From contig NZ_FZOC01000006.1 in NCBI RefSeq assembly GCF_900188225.1, forward strand, positions 149,704 to 213,703: a DNA stretch of 64,000 bases. Reading direction: 5' to 3'. The notes beneath the pieces were generated by a model. That model saw only the letters and a program-made list of their open reading frames with translations, was not told where the DNA came from and did no database searches. The stretch's first letter is position 1; each line of letters begins with the position of its first letter. The position numbers were made by a program, and so were the translations under genes. Below are positions 1 to 9,135 of the stretch, piece by piece. Source of the DNA: Humidesulfovibrio mexicanus. Lineage in GTDB: Bacteria; Desulfobacterota; Desulfovibrionia; Desulfovibrionales; Desulfovibrionaceae.

Positions 1-24
1 CTGGTGGGCGATGTGCTCGATCAT
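1..24 (-). CDS. Partial gene, first 8 codons only
   Basis: The ATG at 24-22 overlaps the stop of the upstream minus-strand gene (ATGA arrangement) and has an AAGGAGG ribosome site about 5 bases upstream. Only MIEHIAHQ is visible before the window edge. The overlap suggests translational coupling within the glycan operon. No function can be assigned. Confidence 0.6.
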
Positions 25-1136
25 CGGCTGCCTCCTTGGGCCGGGTCGGTACCGTTGTCCGCAAGCAGGGCGTCCAGCGTGGCGCTCATGGCCTGGGCCT
101 CGGTCGCATAAAAGGCCCGCGCCCGCGCGCCCATGGCCGCGCCGCCCGCAGGTCCGGCGTCGTCGAGCGCGTCCAGGCTCGCGGCCCGCGTCAGGTCGAA
201 GCCCAGGCCGTGTTCGCGCACCAGGCCGGAAATGGACAGGTTGTCGTTCGAGAGCACCGGTTTGCCCGCCCGGCAAATCCAGTACAGCTTGCCCGAGGCC
301 CGGCCGCAATGCCGGTGGTTGTACCCGCCGTTGTAGTAGCTGACAACGCCCGCCCGGCACAGGGCGTACACCCGGCGTATTTGCGGGCCGCTCAAGAAAT
401 CGGTGTTCAGCACGATCTCCGGCCACCGCTGGGCGACGGCCCGCAGCTCCTCCAGCCCCGCGCCGCCCCAGCCGCTCACCAAAAGTTTCCAGCCGGGTCG
501 CGAGGCCGCCGCGCAGCGCAAAAAGGAGGCCATGGTCTCCAGTGTGGCGTGCTCGGTCTGGATGGATCCGGAGAGCACCAGGGTGCGCGACCAGTCCTCC
601 ACGCCAGGAATCTCCACATCCTCCTCGCCGTAATCCTCATCAGGCAGGCTGGCGTTGGGCAGAAGCACCGGGTCGGCCGGGACGTACCCCGTGGCCTGGG
701 CGTAGCCGCGAAGGCGGTCCTGGTCCTGAATCAGCAGCCGGGCGCGGCTTGCGGCAAAGGCGCGGGCCAGAAGGCCCGCGTCGAACTGGCCGGGATCGGG
801 AATCTCTGTGGAATACAGGAAGGCGCGCGCGCCCAAATCCGCCACGGTCTGCGCGCAGGCGAGGAACGACGGCTCGTCAAAGAACACGGCCAGGCGCGGG
901 CCGGGGCCGGAAAGGGCCTCGACCAGGCGCTGCGGGGCCTCCTGCGCGGAGGCCGACCAGTGCACGGGAAGCTCGCGAAACACCGCTTCGCTGGGGAAGC
1001 GCCGGGCAAGAAAATCCAGCTGTCGCGGCCCCACCAGCCGAGGGGAAAGCCCCAGGCGGGTCAGGCGCATGGCGAAGGTGATGACCGGGTCCGACAGGGA
1101 CCACCAGGGATACTGGGCGACAAGTGCGGCGGGCAT
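21..1136 (-). CDS. GT-B-like glycosyltransferase (putative)
   Basis: 371 residues from an ATG preceded by AGGGAGG; the reading frame stays open further upstream but has no ribosome site there. Residues about 186-192 (LVLSGSI) and 281-302 (GKLYWICRAGKPVLSND) resemble the two C-terminal landmarks of family 4 type transferases: the start of the donor domain and the acidic nucleotide-sugar contact region. No signal peptide or membrane segment is seen. It lies beside methyltransferases and other sugar-transfer genes, so transfer of a sugar onto a surface glycan or glycoprotein is inferred. The family assignment rests on fold-like motifs only; the acceptor and donor are unknown. Confidence 0.65.
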   Translation of the reverse strand: MPAALVAQYPWWSLSDPVITFAMRLTRLGLSPRLVGPRQLDFLARRFPSEAVFRELPVHWSASAQEAPQRLVEALSGPGPRLAVFFDEPSFLACAQTVADLGARAFLYSTEIPDPGQFDAGLLARAFAASRARLLIQDQDRLRGYAQATGYVPADPVLLPNASLPDEDYGEEDVEIPGVEDWSRTLVLSGSIQTEHATLETMASFLRCAAASRPGWKLLVSGWGGAGLEELRAVAQRWPEIVLNTDFLSGPQIRRVYALCRAGVVSYYNGGYNHRHCGRASGKLYWICRAGKPVLSNDNLSISGLVREHGLGFDLTRAASLDALDDAGPAGGAAMGARARAFYATEAQAMSATLDALLADNGTDPAQGGSR

Positions 1137-1311
1137 GGGTTTTGGGCGCCTCCCTCTCGTGCGGGCGATTTCTTGACGGCATGAACGCCGCGCGCTACCC
1201 ACAGCAAGTTCCGAGCCACCGCAGGCGGCGGGCAATGGCTTCCCTCTTGCAAAGTCGGCCGGATGGTACTGAACGGACCGGACCGGTGGCAACCGGAAAT
1301 GCGAGGTGTTC

Positions 1312-2079
1312 ATGCGGCGGATGCTGAACCTGGGGTGCGGCGGGCGCTTCCACCCGGACTGGGTCAATGTGGACTTCCGCGCCTGCGCGCCGGAGGTCAT
1401 GGCCTGCGACCTTTCGCGCGGGCTGCCGTTTCCCGACGCCTCTTTCGACGTGGCCTACCACTCGCACCTGCTGGAGCACTTTCCCCGCGCCCAGGCTGGC
1501 GGCTTCCTGCGGGAGTGCCTGCGGGTGCTTAAGCCCGGCGGGGTGCTGCGCTGCGCCGTGCCGGACTTCGAGGCCATGGCCCGGCAGTACCTGGCGCAGT
1601 TGGAAGGCGCGCTGGCCGGAGACGAGGGCAGCCGCGAACGCTATCAATGGATCATGCTGGAAATGCTGGACCAGATGGTGCGCGAACGCTCCGGCGGCGA
1701 GATGCTGGACTACTGGAAGCAGGACCCCATGCCCGCCCAGGAGTATGTGTTCGCGCGGGTGGGCGCGGAGGCCCGGCAAGCCCGCGCGGCCCTGCGCGCC
1801 GCAGGCAAACTGCGCCCGGCGGGCGCTGCCGCGCCTGCGCCCGCGCGCCCGGACCCGGCCGCCATCGGCGCGTTCCGCAGCTCCGGCGAGGTCCACCACT
1901 GGCTGTACGACCGCCATTCCCTGGCCCAGGCCCTGCTGGCCGCGGGCTTCGTTCAGCCGCGCCCGTGCAGGGCGGATGAATCCGCCATTCCCGGCTTCAA
2001 CGCCTATCTGCTGGACATCGAGGCCGACGGCGGCGTTCGAAAGCCCGACTCCCTGTTCATGGAGGCGGTCAAGCCGTGA
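1312..2079 (+). CDS. SAM-dependent methyltransferase, COG4627 type
   Basis: 255 residues. The N-terminus carries the SAM motif MLNLGCGG, followed by WVNVDF, an LPFPDASFDV-like stretch, SHLLEHF and RVLKPGGVLR...VPDF. That order is typical of the small cytosolic methyltransferases found in polysaccharide loci. A charged, Ala-rich insertion separates the Rossmann part from a short C-terminal tail. A GTG at 1306 and an ATG at 1321 are alternative starts; 1312 is chosen for its spacing from GAGG at 1303. The stop overlaps the GTG start of the next gene, so the two are coupled. The gene is divergent from the glycosyltransferase at 1136. The substrate is probably a sugar, which is inferred. Confidence 0.8.
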   Translation: MRRMLNLGCGGRFHPDWVNVDFRACAPEVMACDLSRGLPFPDASFDVAYHSHLLEHFPRAQAGGFLRECLRVLKPGGVLRCAVPDFEAMARQYLAQLEGALAGDEGSRERYQWIMLEMLDQMVRERSGGEMLDYWKQDPMPAQEYVFARVGAEARQARAALRAAGKLRPAGAAAPAPARPDPAAIGAFRSSGEVHHWLYDRHSLAQALLAAGFVQPRPCRADESAIPGFNAYLLDIEADGGVRKPDSLFMEAVKP

Positions 2080-3521
2080 GCGGCGCGCCACATTTCGAGC
2101 CTCCGCGCATCGAGCGCTTCTGGATCGCCGAGGAGCCGGACCAGTGGCGCGACGAGGCCGCGGCGCTGGGCCTTTGCGCCGCGCACATCGCCGCCTGCGG
2201 GGCCGACGACGCCGGGGCCGAAGCCGCGCGGCTGGCGGAGCTCGGCCTGGCCGCCCCGCGCTTCGACCCGCGCCTGCCCGCCTTCCAGCAGGCCGCCCTG
2301 GCGTGCGGGGCCGTAAGCGCCGTGTGCCCCTGGTGCGGCAGGCCCACAGCCGGGACCGAGTCCTACCCGGCGTTCATCAACGCCTTTGACCAGCCGGTGT
2401 TCCACCGCTTCCGCTGCTGCGGCGAATTCTTCCTCGTGGCGGCCAAATCGCCCCAGGCCAAGGTCGCCCTCTGGCTGCCGCAGGCGCACGCCCTGGCGAG
2501 CTTCATCGAGTACCGGCGCTACCCGCACAACCACGACTACTACGGCGCGGCGCAGTTCGCGGAGTGGCTCAAGCTCTTCGCCCGGCTGCTGGCGGAAAAC
2601 GCGGGCCTCGCGGCCGCGTACCGCAACGCGGGCGCCACGCGCCGCACGGCGCTGGCCCTGGGCTTCGTATTCAACTTCGGCCACCATGTAAGCGACGAGC
2701 TCTCGGCCCTGCCCTTTGTCCCGGCCCTTACCGCAGGCCGCGAGCCCTTGTCGGTCCTCGGCCCCTTTGATTTCTTCGACGCGGGCCAGGTGTTCGCGGC
2801 GGAGCTCGGCCCCGCGCCCCTGCGCGTGGCCGCCCAGGGCGGGCAAACCCCGCCGGAGCTGTTCCGGCTTGCGCTTGAGGAGAACCTCTTCGTCACGCGG
2901 CTGTCCCACACCGCGCCCCTGCAGGAGGCCGTGGCCCGACGACTGCTGGACGCGGCGGCAGAGCGCCTTACGCCCGAGCTGGCGCGGCGGGTGGAGGAGT
3001 CGGCGCTCTCGCGGCCGCTGGTCTGGGTGACCCTGCGCGGGCACAACCGCGCTTGGCGCGGCGAGGCCCAGGGCCTGGCGCAAGTGCTGAACGCCCTGGC
3101 CACGGAGCACCCAGGCCTAGGGGCGGTTTTTGACGGCTGGGAGCGGGAACGGCCCGCGCTGGAAGAGCTGCTGGCCGCGCTCTCGCCCTCGGTGGCGGCC
3201 TTCGACGGCCTGGGCACCAGCCTGTACGAGGCCCTGGCCTGGGCGCGAAAGGCGGATTTCTTCATCGCCCCCTACGGCAACGGCACGGGCATCACCAGCA
3301 TCGCCAACATCCCCGGCGTCATCCACTGCCACGAGGAATGGGCCAAGCCCGAACCCTTCTGCGTAAACCGGCGGGAGCGCTGCGCCCTGGCGCATCCCGT
3401 GTGCGGCAGGACCATCCACGAGCCTGGCCGCGACAGCTACAGCGCGGACTACGAGCTGGACTGGCGCGAGGTGCTGGCCGCGGCGCGCGCCGTGCTGCGC
3501 GGCCTGAAGCCGCGCCCCTAG
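2076..3521 (+). CDS. Uncharacterised glycan-locus protein with Cys pairs
   Basis: 481 residues from a GTG overlapping the previous stop (GTGA). I do not recognise the family. Residues 84-87 (CPWC) and 114-115 (RCCGEF) could form a small metal-binding knuckle. The C-terminal third contains FDGLGTSLYEALAWARKADFF followed by APYGNGTGITSIANIPG at about 390-415. This loosely resembles the end of family 61-like or other GT-B transferases, where a His/Gly-rich loop contacts the nucleotide. No signal peptide or membrane helix is seen. Coupling to the methyltransferase suggests that both act on the same glycan. It converges with the next minus-strand gene, sharing a CTAG at the two stop codons. Confidence 0.7.
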   Translation: MSGAPHFEPPRIERFWIAEEPDQWRDEAAALGLCAAHIAACGADDAGAEAARLAELGLAAPRFDPRLPAFQQAALACGAVSAVCPWCGRPTAGTESYPAFINAFDQPVFHRFRCCGEFFLVAAKSPQAKVALWLPQAHALASFIEYRRYPHNHDYYGAAQFAEWLKLFARLLAENAGLAAAYRNAGATRRTALALGFVFNFGHHVSDELSALPFVPALTAGREPLSVLGPFDFFDAGQVFAAELGPAPLRVAAQGGQTPPELFRLALEENLFVTRLSHTAPLQEAVARRLLDAAAERLTPELARRVEESALSRPLVWVTLRGHNRAWRGEAQGLAQVLNALATEHPGLGAVFDGWERERPALEELLAALSPSVAAFDGLGTSLYEALAWARKADFFIAPYGNGTGITSIANIPGVIHCHEEWAKPEPFCVNRRERCALAHPVCGRTIHEPGRDSYSADYELDWREVLAAARAVLRGLKPRP

Positions 3522-5272
3522 CCGCGCACCCCCACGAAGAGCGTGCGCGTGGGGCACAGCACATGCGCCTCAACCGCGTCGTAGCGCTCGCGCATGAGCG
3601 CCTCGATGGTCTGGGGATTGTACTCCGGGTGGTGCGCGGGCGAATAGTTGGAGAGCACGAAGGGCTCGCTTTCGTGCGGGGCCACGTATTCCAGCAGCAG
3701 CACGCGCCGACACAGCGCATCGGCCTGGTCCAGCACCTGGCTTACGGTCTTGCCGAAGGTGAACACCAAATGGTGCACCAGGGCCAGGTAGGCCACGGCG
3801 TCGAAACGGCGCTCCGGCTTGCGGTAGCCGCCAAAGGCCGCCACGTCCTCGATGAAGGCGGTGAGCGGCAGGCCGGTGTCGCGCGCGTGCAGGTACAGCT
3901 TGTCGATGAGGCTCTCGGCCGTGTCCAGGCCCACGGTCTCCACCCCCCGGCTTGCAGCCAGCAGGCTGAAGCGCCCCTTGTTGCAGCCCAGGTCCAGGAA
4001 GCTCGCCGCCCCGTGCCGGGCCAAGAGCTCCAGCACCAGTTCCTCCTTGCCGCCCTCGGGCCGCAGCTCGCCCAACCCGGCGGCCTGATAGCCCTCGCTG
4101 TTCCAGCCCACGGCGGAGTACGCCACGGTGACGCCGTCGAGCCAGGCCCGCACCCCGGCCAGGAAGCCCGGCAGATCGCGCGCGGCGAAGCGCTCCTCGG
4201 ACCGGGCGCGCAAGGCCGCCACCGGGGCCGCCACCTCCGGTGTGAGCAGCGGGGCCAGCTCCTCCCAGCCCAGGGTGCGCCGCACGGTGTCGCGCATGAG
4301 GGTGGTCTGCCGCGCGGCCACCAGGGCCAGCGGATGCACCCAGGCCCGGAAAAAGGACTCCAGCAGCGGGCCGGACAGGCAGGCGGCCTCGGCCGGGCCG
4401 ATGGAGCAGAAGTCCACGAAGCGGGGCCGCGAACGCGCAAAGAGCACGTTGTCCGTATGGCAGTCCTGCAGGGAGTAGCCCTCCCGCGCGACGGCCTCCC
4501 AGAAGCCGACGAAGAAGCGCGCCGCGTCCAGGTACTGCGAGGCGCTCCAGTTGGCGCGCGACTGGGCCAGCAGGCTCTGGTGCTCCAGCACCAGGCCCTG
4601 GGGTCCGTCGGCGTGGATCCAGGTCGTGACCAGGCCCAGCTCCATGAGCCGGGCCATGCGCCCGGCATCGCGCGCCAGGTCGCGATAGAAGGCGTAGTCC
4701 TGCTCCAGGATGGCCCGGAAGGTGCGTCCGTCCTCGAAGTACACCCGGCCCCGGTTGTCGCCGCCGGGCAGGTCCGCCGCGCCTTCCGGGACACAGGCCG
4801 TGGATGCGCAGGAATCCCTGAGCCCGGCCTGCGCCGCGCCCAGGCGCGCCCAGGCGCGGGGATCGAAGAACTCGTACCGCCACAAGAAGATCAGGTCGCA
4901 GGATTCCGGCGCAAGCAAGGCCAGGGTCTTCATCACCGAAAGATAGTTTGCCGGGCACACGGCGACGACCAGATAGTCCGGCCAGTGGGCCAGCCTGGCC
5001 GGATGCGTCACCGGCAGGCCCTCGAAGGCGGTCTTGGCCGGGGCCACGTCCAGGAAGCCCGCGATCTCCGCGCCGGGCAGGCCGGACACAAGCCGCAGGG
5101 CCAGCGCGCCGGACGCGCCCGCCCCGTAGATCAGGCCGCGTTTGCCGCCGAAGCTGGAGTCGAAGCCCGCCACGGAGCGCGCGGCGGCGTCCAGGTCCAC
5201 GTCGGCGAGGGCGAAGGACTTCCGGAAGGTGGCGGTGTAGTCCAGCTCCATGCACAGTATGCGGTTGTTCAT
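3518..5272 (-). CDS. Three-part fusion: Rossmann-like, kinase-like and NoeA-type methyltransferase
   Basis: 584 residues; the ATG is preceded by GGGAG. Residues about 50-55 (GAGASG) begin a Rossmann-like N-terminal domain that reads on to FLDV and VAVCPANY. Residues about 268-287 (DCHTDNVLF then FVDF) match the catalytic and metal loops of aminoglycoside/LPS-kinase-like folds (HxDN...D). Residues about 420-445 carry a SAM motif (FLDLGCNKGRFSLLA, then VGLDT) as in NoeA-like nodulation methyltransferases. The last third ends with a His-rich methyltransferase core. The gene follows the radical SAM gene by 14 bases in the same operon. One polypeptide that phosphorylates and methylates a sugar is an inference; the kinase-like part could instead be only a binding module. 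Confidence 0.85.
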   Translation of the reverse strand: MNNRILCMELDYTATFRKSFALADVDLDAAARSVAGFDSSFGGKRGLIYGAGASGALALRLVSGLPGAEIAGFLDVAPAKTAFEGLPVTHPARLAHWPDYLVVAVCPANYLSVMKTLALLAPESCDLIFLWRYEFFDPRAWARLGAAQAGLRDSCASTACVPEGAADLPGGDNRGRVYFEDGRTFRAILEQDYAFYRDLARDAGRMARLMELGLVTTWIHADGPQGLVLEHQSLLAQSRANWSASQYLDAARFFVGFWEAVAREGYSLQDCHTDNVLFARSRPRFVDFCSIGPAEAACLSGPLLESFFRAWVHPLALVAARQTTLMRDTVRRTLGWEELAPLLTPEVAAPVAALRARSEERFAARDLPGFLAGVRAWLDGVTVAYSAVGWNSEGYQAAGLGELRPEGGKEELVLELLARHGAASFLDLGCNKGRFSLLAASRGVETVGLDTAESLIDKLYLHARDTGLPLTAFIEDVAAFGGYRKPERRFDAVAYLALVHHLVFTFGKTVSQVLDQADALCRRVLLLEYVAPHESEPFVLSNYSPAHHPEYNPQTIEALMRERYDAVEAHVLCPTRTLFVGVRG

Positions 5273-5286
5273 GCGTATTGTTCTCC

Positions 5287-7152
5287 CTACCCGGCCCAGG
5301 CCTGGGCCGGGCGCGGCGCGGTATAGCATATGGCGCGTTCAGGCGCGGGCAGCACGGGCATGATGCGCTCCGGCGCGAAGCCCAGGGCGGCCAGCTCCAC
5401 AGCGTAGGCCCGGTCCGGGTCCATGTCCATGACCAGCGCCCAGGCGGACTGTGCGGGCGGCGCGGCGCGGTCCCACTCCCGCAAGTGGAAGCGGTACTGC
5501 GTTTCGCTGATGACCGGCGGCCTGCGCCCCATGACGCGGCCGAAGGGGTCCACCTTGATCATGTTGCCGTAGACGAAATCGTTTTTTGTGGCGCGCAGCA
5601 CAAGGGCGCCGCCCTGGGCGTCCAGACGGTCCAGAAAGCCCCGCACCGCGTCGAAGTGCGCGGCGTATTCGGGCACGTCGGCCAAATGGACCCAGGTGTG
5701 GTTGCGGCAGTTGGGGCAGAAGAGCTGATAGCTCCACTTGGGGTGCCCCACCCGCTCAGCGAGTTCCTTCCCGCAATGCGAGCAGGCGGCCCTGAGCGAG
5801 CCGCCCTGGCCCATGCCGAAGGAGAACTCCAGCAGCCAGGCGTGGTTGCGCCTAAAGTGCGCGGTGTACAGCCGTGCGAGTTCTTCCCGCAGGAAGGGGA
5901 ACAGCTCCGCGTCCTCTATGCCGGTCATGTTGAGCTTCGGCGCAAAGGCCAGGTAGATGGCCTTGTTCATGATCCGTGCGTGGGCCACGGGGTCGTCCAC
6001 AAGGCCGCGCGCGGCGCAGTCGTCAAAAAGCGGAGTGCCAGGCACCGGCGTGGTGAGGGAGTAGTACTTGGGCAGCTCGTTGGCCTCCATGAGCAGATCG
6101 ATGGTGGCGCGCACGTCGTCCTTGGTCTCCTCCAGGTAGCCGAACATGACGGACACGCCCCGGTTGATGCCCGCGGCCTGCGTCTCGCGGATGGCGCGCA
6201 GGTTGTCCGCCGGGGTCACGTGCTTGTTCATGCGCTTGAGCACCCGCGCGCTGCCGCTCTCCACCCCGTACTGGATCTCGGTGCAGCCCGCCTCGCGCAT
6301 GAGCCGCAAGGTCTCCAGGTCGGCGATGTTGGTGCGCAGGCCGCAGCCCCAAGGCAGCCCGATGCCGGAGTCCATGTAGGCGCGGCAGAATTCGCGGATG
6401 CGCTTGGGGTTGGCCATGAAGGTCTCGTCGCGGAAACTTAAGCCCTCCAGCCGGTACTGCTCGTGGGTGGCGCGTATCTCGTCCACCACCTGGTCCACGG
6501 CGCGGATGCGGTAGCCCCGGATGGTGCTGTTGCAGTAGTGGCAGCGGTTGGGACAGCCCCTGCTGCCCAGAAAATGCAGCACCCGGCAGCCGATGTGCCG
6601 GAAATAGGCCTCGATGTCGCAGATGCTCCAGTCGGGCAGGATGTTGCATTTCTTGAGGTTGATGGGCGCGCGCGCCTCGGTGACGAGCGCCCGGCCGTCC
6701 AGCCCGCGGCAGAGCAGGCCCGGCACCTGATGGAAGGGGCGGCCGTCCGCGTGGGCCAAAAGCAGGTCCTCCAGGGTGGCCTCGCCCTCGCCCACCACCC
6801 CGACGTGGAAGTCCAACTCGGAGAACAGGCGCTCGCCGGGAAAAGCGCTGACGATGGGGCCGCCCAGCACGCGCAGGGCCTGTGGCTGCAGAACGCGCGC
6901 ATCGTCCAGAAACCGGACGAAGGTGTCCACGAAGGTGAGCATTCCACCAGTGCAGATGACGTCGTATTCGCGCTCGGCCAGTAGCTCGCGGGAGTTTTTG
7001 GGCGTCAGGCTGCAATGGGGGACGTACAGCTCTATGCGGGGATGCTGGCGGAGATACCCGGCCAGGTACAGGAAGCCCATGGGCGGCAGCTCGGTGGGGT
7101 CATCGTAGATGGGCGACAAGAGCAGCGCGCGAATCTTCCGGTCGGACTCCAT
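5287..7152 (-). CDS. B12-binding radical SAM enzyme
   Basis: 621 residues. The ATG has an excellent AAAGGAGGTG site; an in-frame start further upstream lies within or beyond that site. The N-terminus (IRALLLSPIYDD..PPMGFLYLAGYLR) is the cobalamin-binding half. CPNRCHYC at about 198-205 is the CxxxCxxC motif that binds the radical-SAM 4Fe-4S cluster. A C-terminal Cys set (CSHCGKE ... CPNC) looks like an extra zinc ribbon. Such enzymes methylate or rearrange unactivated carbons. In this operon the likely target is a sugar or lipid-linked glycan, which is inferred. The last codons fall inside a perfect 22-bp palindrome at 5290-5311. Confidence 0.9.
   Translation of the reverse strand: MESDRKIRALLLSPIYDDPTELPPMGFLYLAGYLRQHPRIELYVPHCSLTPKNSRELLAEREYDVICTGGMLTFVDTFVRFLDDARVLQPQALRVLGGPIVSAFPGERLFSELDFHVGVVGEGEATLEDLLLAHADGRPFHQVPGLLCRGLDGRALVTEARAPINLKKCNILPDWSICDIEAYFRHIGCRVLHFLGSRGCPNRCHYCNSTIRGYRIRAVDQVVDEIRATHEQYRLEGLSFRDETFMANPKRIREFCRAYMDSGIGLPWGCGLRTNIADLETLRLMREAGCTEIQYGVESGSARVLKRMNKHVTPADNLRAIRETQAAGINRGVSVMFGYLEETKDDVRATIDLLMEANELPKYYSLTTPVPGTPLFDDCAARGLVDDPVAHARIMNKAIYLAFAPKLNMTGIEDAELFPFLREELARLYTAHFRRNHAWLLEFSFGMGQGGSLRAACSHCGKELAERVGHPKWSYQLFCPNCRNHTWVHLADVPEYAAHFDAVRGFLDRLDAQGGALVLRATKNDFVYGNMIKVDPFGRVMGRRPPVISETQYRFHLREWDRAAPPAQSAWALVMDMDPDRAYAVELAALGFAPERIMPVLPAPERAICYTAPRPAQAWAG
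5290..5311. repeat. Perfect 22-bp palindrome at a gene junction
   Basis: CCCGGCCCAGG followed at once by its exact reverse complement. It covers the last codons of the radical SAM gene and lies directly upstream of the ribosome site of the downstream fusion gene. With no loop and no T run it is not a standard terminator. It could slow or uncouple translation between the two genes. Confidence 0.6.
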
Positions 7153-7183
7153 GGACGCACCTCCTTTCCGCATGGCTCCCCGC

Positions 7184-8074
7184 CTAGCCAGCCTTCACGC
7201 AGCGCAGGGCGAAGAGGCAGTAGATGAGCTGACCCGGATTGGTCCGCATGAGGGCGGGGATGTCCGGGAAAAAGAGCACCTGGCCGGAGAGACAGGCGGG
7301 CAGGCGCGACCACACGCGCTCCACGAAGGCGGCGGCGGAGTAGTGCCGGGCAAAGGGCTCCTCCCAGGGGTCGTCGCGCCACACGCGCTCCGCGCCGGGG
7401 TCGATGGCCACCAGCGACTGGTCGCAGCGCGGGCTGGTGATATTGATGAAGCCGTCCTCCAGGTACAGGGGGGCGATGACCAGCCTGCCGCCGGGCTTGA
7501 GGATGCGCGCGGCCTCGGCCAGCAGGCCCGTGTCCGCGTCGCCCATGAAGCACTCATAGGCGCAGTGCAGGGTCAGCGCATCGGCGAAGGCCTCGGGCAG
7601 GCCGGTGGCCGTGGCGTCGGCCCCGATGCGCCTGCCGCTCACCCCCGGCGGGTAGGACAGGTCCAGGCGGTAGGCGGCCACGCCCCGGCGCTCCAGCGCC
7701 CCGGCGTAGGGGCTGCCCGCGGCGGCCACGTCCACCAGCACGTCTCCCGGCTTTGGCGCGGCCTCCCGCGTGGTGATAAAGTGCTCCAGGCACTTCTCCG
7801 CCATGAAGCCGCCATAGGGGCGATAGAATTCCGTCAGCTCCGGCCAGTCCGCCATCCAGCGAACCAGCTCGGCGGCATCCAGGCGGCGGTCCTCCACGGG
7901 TACGCCCAGGGCCTGCACCTGCGCGCGCACGGCCTGGAACAGGGCGAAGTTGCCCACAGGGTCCTGGGCGTGGTCGCGCGCGGACTGCCGCAGCCGGGCC
8001 GGGCTGGCCGCGAATTCCTCCAGCTGCCGGGCCAGCCAGTCCTCGCTCATGGCCTCGCTCATGGCCGCGTTCAT
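7184..8074 (-). CDS. SAM-dependent methyltransferase
   Basis: 296 residues. The ATG has GGAGG five bases upstream and overlaps the previous stop (ATGA). A SAM-type motif reads PGDVLVDVAAAGSPYA, later followed by DALTLHCAYECFMGDADTG and RILKPGGRLVIAPLY, the usual motif order of class I methyltransferases. The acidic and Gly-rich first motif is atypical (VAAAGSP rather than GxGxG). The C-terminus (LIYCLFALRCVKAG) is hydrophobic. No close family is recognised. It is the middle of a chain of overlapping minus-strand genes, so it is probably coexpressed for glycan modification. Confidence 0.8.
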   Translation of the reverse strand: MNAAMSEAMSEDWLARQLEEFAASPARLRQSARDHAQDPVGNFALFQAVRAQVQALGVPVEDRRLDAAELVRWMADWPELTEFYRPYGGFMAEKCLEHFITTREAAPKPGDVLVDVAAAGSPYAGALERRGVAAYRLDLSYPPGVSGRRIGADATATGLPEAFADALTLHCAYECFMGDADTGLLAEAARILKPGGRLVIAPLYLEDGFINITSPRCDQSLVAIDPGAERVWRDDPWEEPFARHYSAAAFVERVWSRLPACLSGQVLFFPDIPALMRTNPGQLIYCLFALRCVKAG

Positions 8075-9135
8075 GACGGCCTCCGGGCCAGGGCGAACCA
8101 GCTGCCCGCCGGGGTGAGCCTGCGCAGCAGCGAGGGCCGTGGCGGCGGGCCGTCCAGCTCGGCCGGGTGAAAAGTCTCGTTGTCCAGGCTCAGGATATCG
8201 AGCCCGGCCAGGGACAGCAGGCGGCGCAATTCGCGGGCGGTGAATTCGGTATGGAAAAAGGTCTGGCCGTCCCAGCTGGCGGTGACGAGCCTGCGCCTCC
8301 GGGTGGCCGGGAAGGCGCGGCCCAGGGCGTATTCCAGGTAGGACAGGGCGCGGCTGCGGTCGATGCTGGCATAGCCGGGCGTATCGAGCATGAGGAGCCC
8401 GCCGGGCCTGAGCACGCGCACGGCCTCCACCAGGCCGCCCAGGGGGTCGAAGAGGTGTTCGAGGATGTCGGTGTAGTTGACCACGTCGAAGCTGGCGTCG
8501 GCGTAGGGCAGGGCCAAGGCGTTGGCCAACTGGGCGTGGCCCTGGTCCAGAAATTCCTCCACGTAGGAGCGCACCGCGTCCACCCCGTGGTTCACGTAGC
8601 CCGCACGGGCGTACTCCACGGGGATGCCGTCGTTGCAGCGGCCGCCGCAGCCCACGTGCAGCACCAGTCCGCCGCGCGAACCCGCCGGGGTCGCGCCCAG
8701 CACGCGGCGCATGATCTTGCGCGCCTTCACGCGCACCTCGCGGCGCTGGTGCTCGAAAGCGGGCGATGCTTCATCGTCCTTCATGAACTCGGCCCGGCCG
8801 CGCTCGCAACAGCCCGCCTGGCGCACGGTGTCCTGCAAGGCCTGCAGGTCGCGCTCCCAGCCGCGGTTGAAGTCCCGCCTGCCGAAGAGCCGGTCCCAGG
8901 CGGTTTCTGGCGGGGGCGTCATGGCCAGCAGCCCCTCGCGCGGGAAATGCAGGTGCGCCAGCTCCGCCGGATAGGGCGGCGCGGGCCGGGACTCCACAAA
9001 GAGGTCGTGGTAGCGCCCAAGGCTGGGATAGTCCGCAGCGCAGGCGGCGCAGCGCAGGGCGTTTCCGGCGCTCTCCTCCAGCGCGCCCAGGCAGCGCGGG
9101 CAGCGCAGCAGCGAGGTGTCGTTGCCCCGGGTCAT
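8071..9135 (-). CDS. Methyltransferase with N-terminal zinc ribbon
   Basis: 354 residues. The N-terminus has CPRC...CAAC within the first 35 residues, a Trm112-like ribbon common at the start of methyltransferases. The catalytic domain shows LVLHVGCGGRCNDG, DASFDVVNYTDILEHLFDP and VRVLRPGGLLMLDTPG. It overlaps both neighbours by ATGA-type junctions. The pattern resembles sugar methyltransferases from polysaccharide loci. The target is unknown. Confidence 0.85.
   Translation of the reverse strand: MTRGNDTSLLRCPRCLGALEESAGNALRCAACAADYPSLGRYHDLFVESRPAPPYPAELAHLHFPREGLLAMTPPPETAWDRLFGRRDFNRGWERDLQALQDTVRQAGCCERGRAEFMKDDEASPAFEHQRREVRVKARKIMRRVLGATPAGSRGGLVLHVGCGGRCNDGIPVEYARAGYVNHGVDAVRSYVEEFLDQGHAQLANALALPYADASFDVVNYTDILEHLFDPLGGLVEAVRVLRPGGLLMLDTPGYASIDRSRALSYLEYALGRAFPATRRRRLVTASWDGQTFFHTEFTARELRRLLSLAGLDILSLDNETFHPAELDGPPPRPSLLRRLTPAGSWFALARRPS

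Noticed and set aside
3338..5326. Long plus-strand open frame opposite the fusion gene
   Set aside because: Antisense shadow with no recognisable domain.
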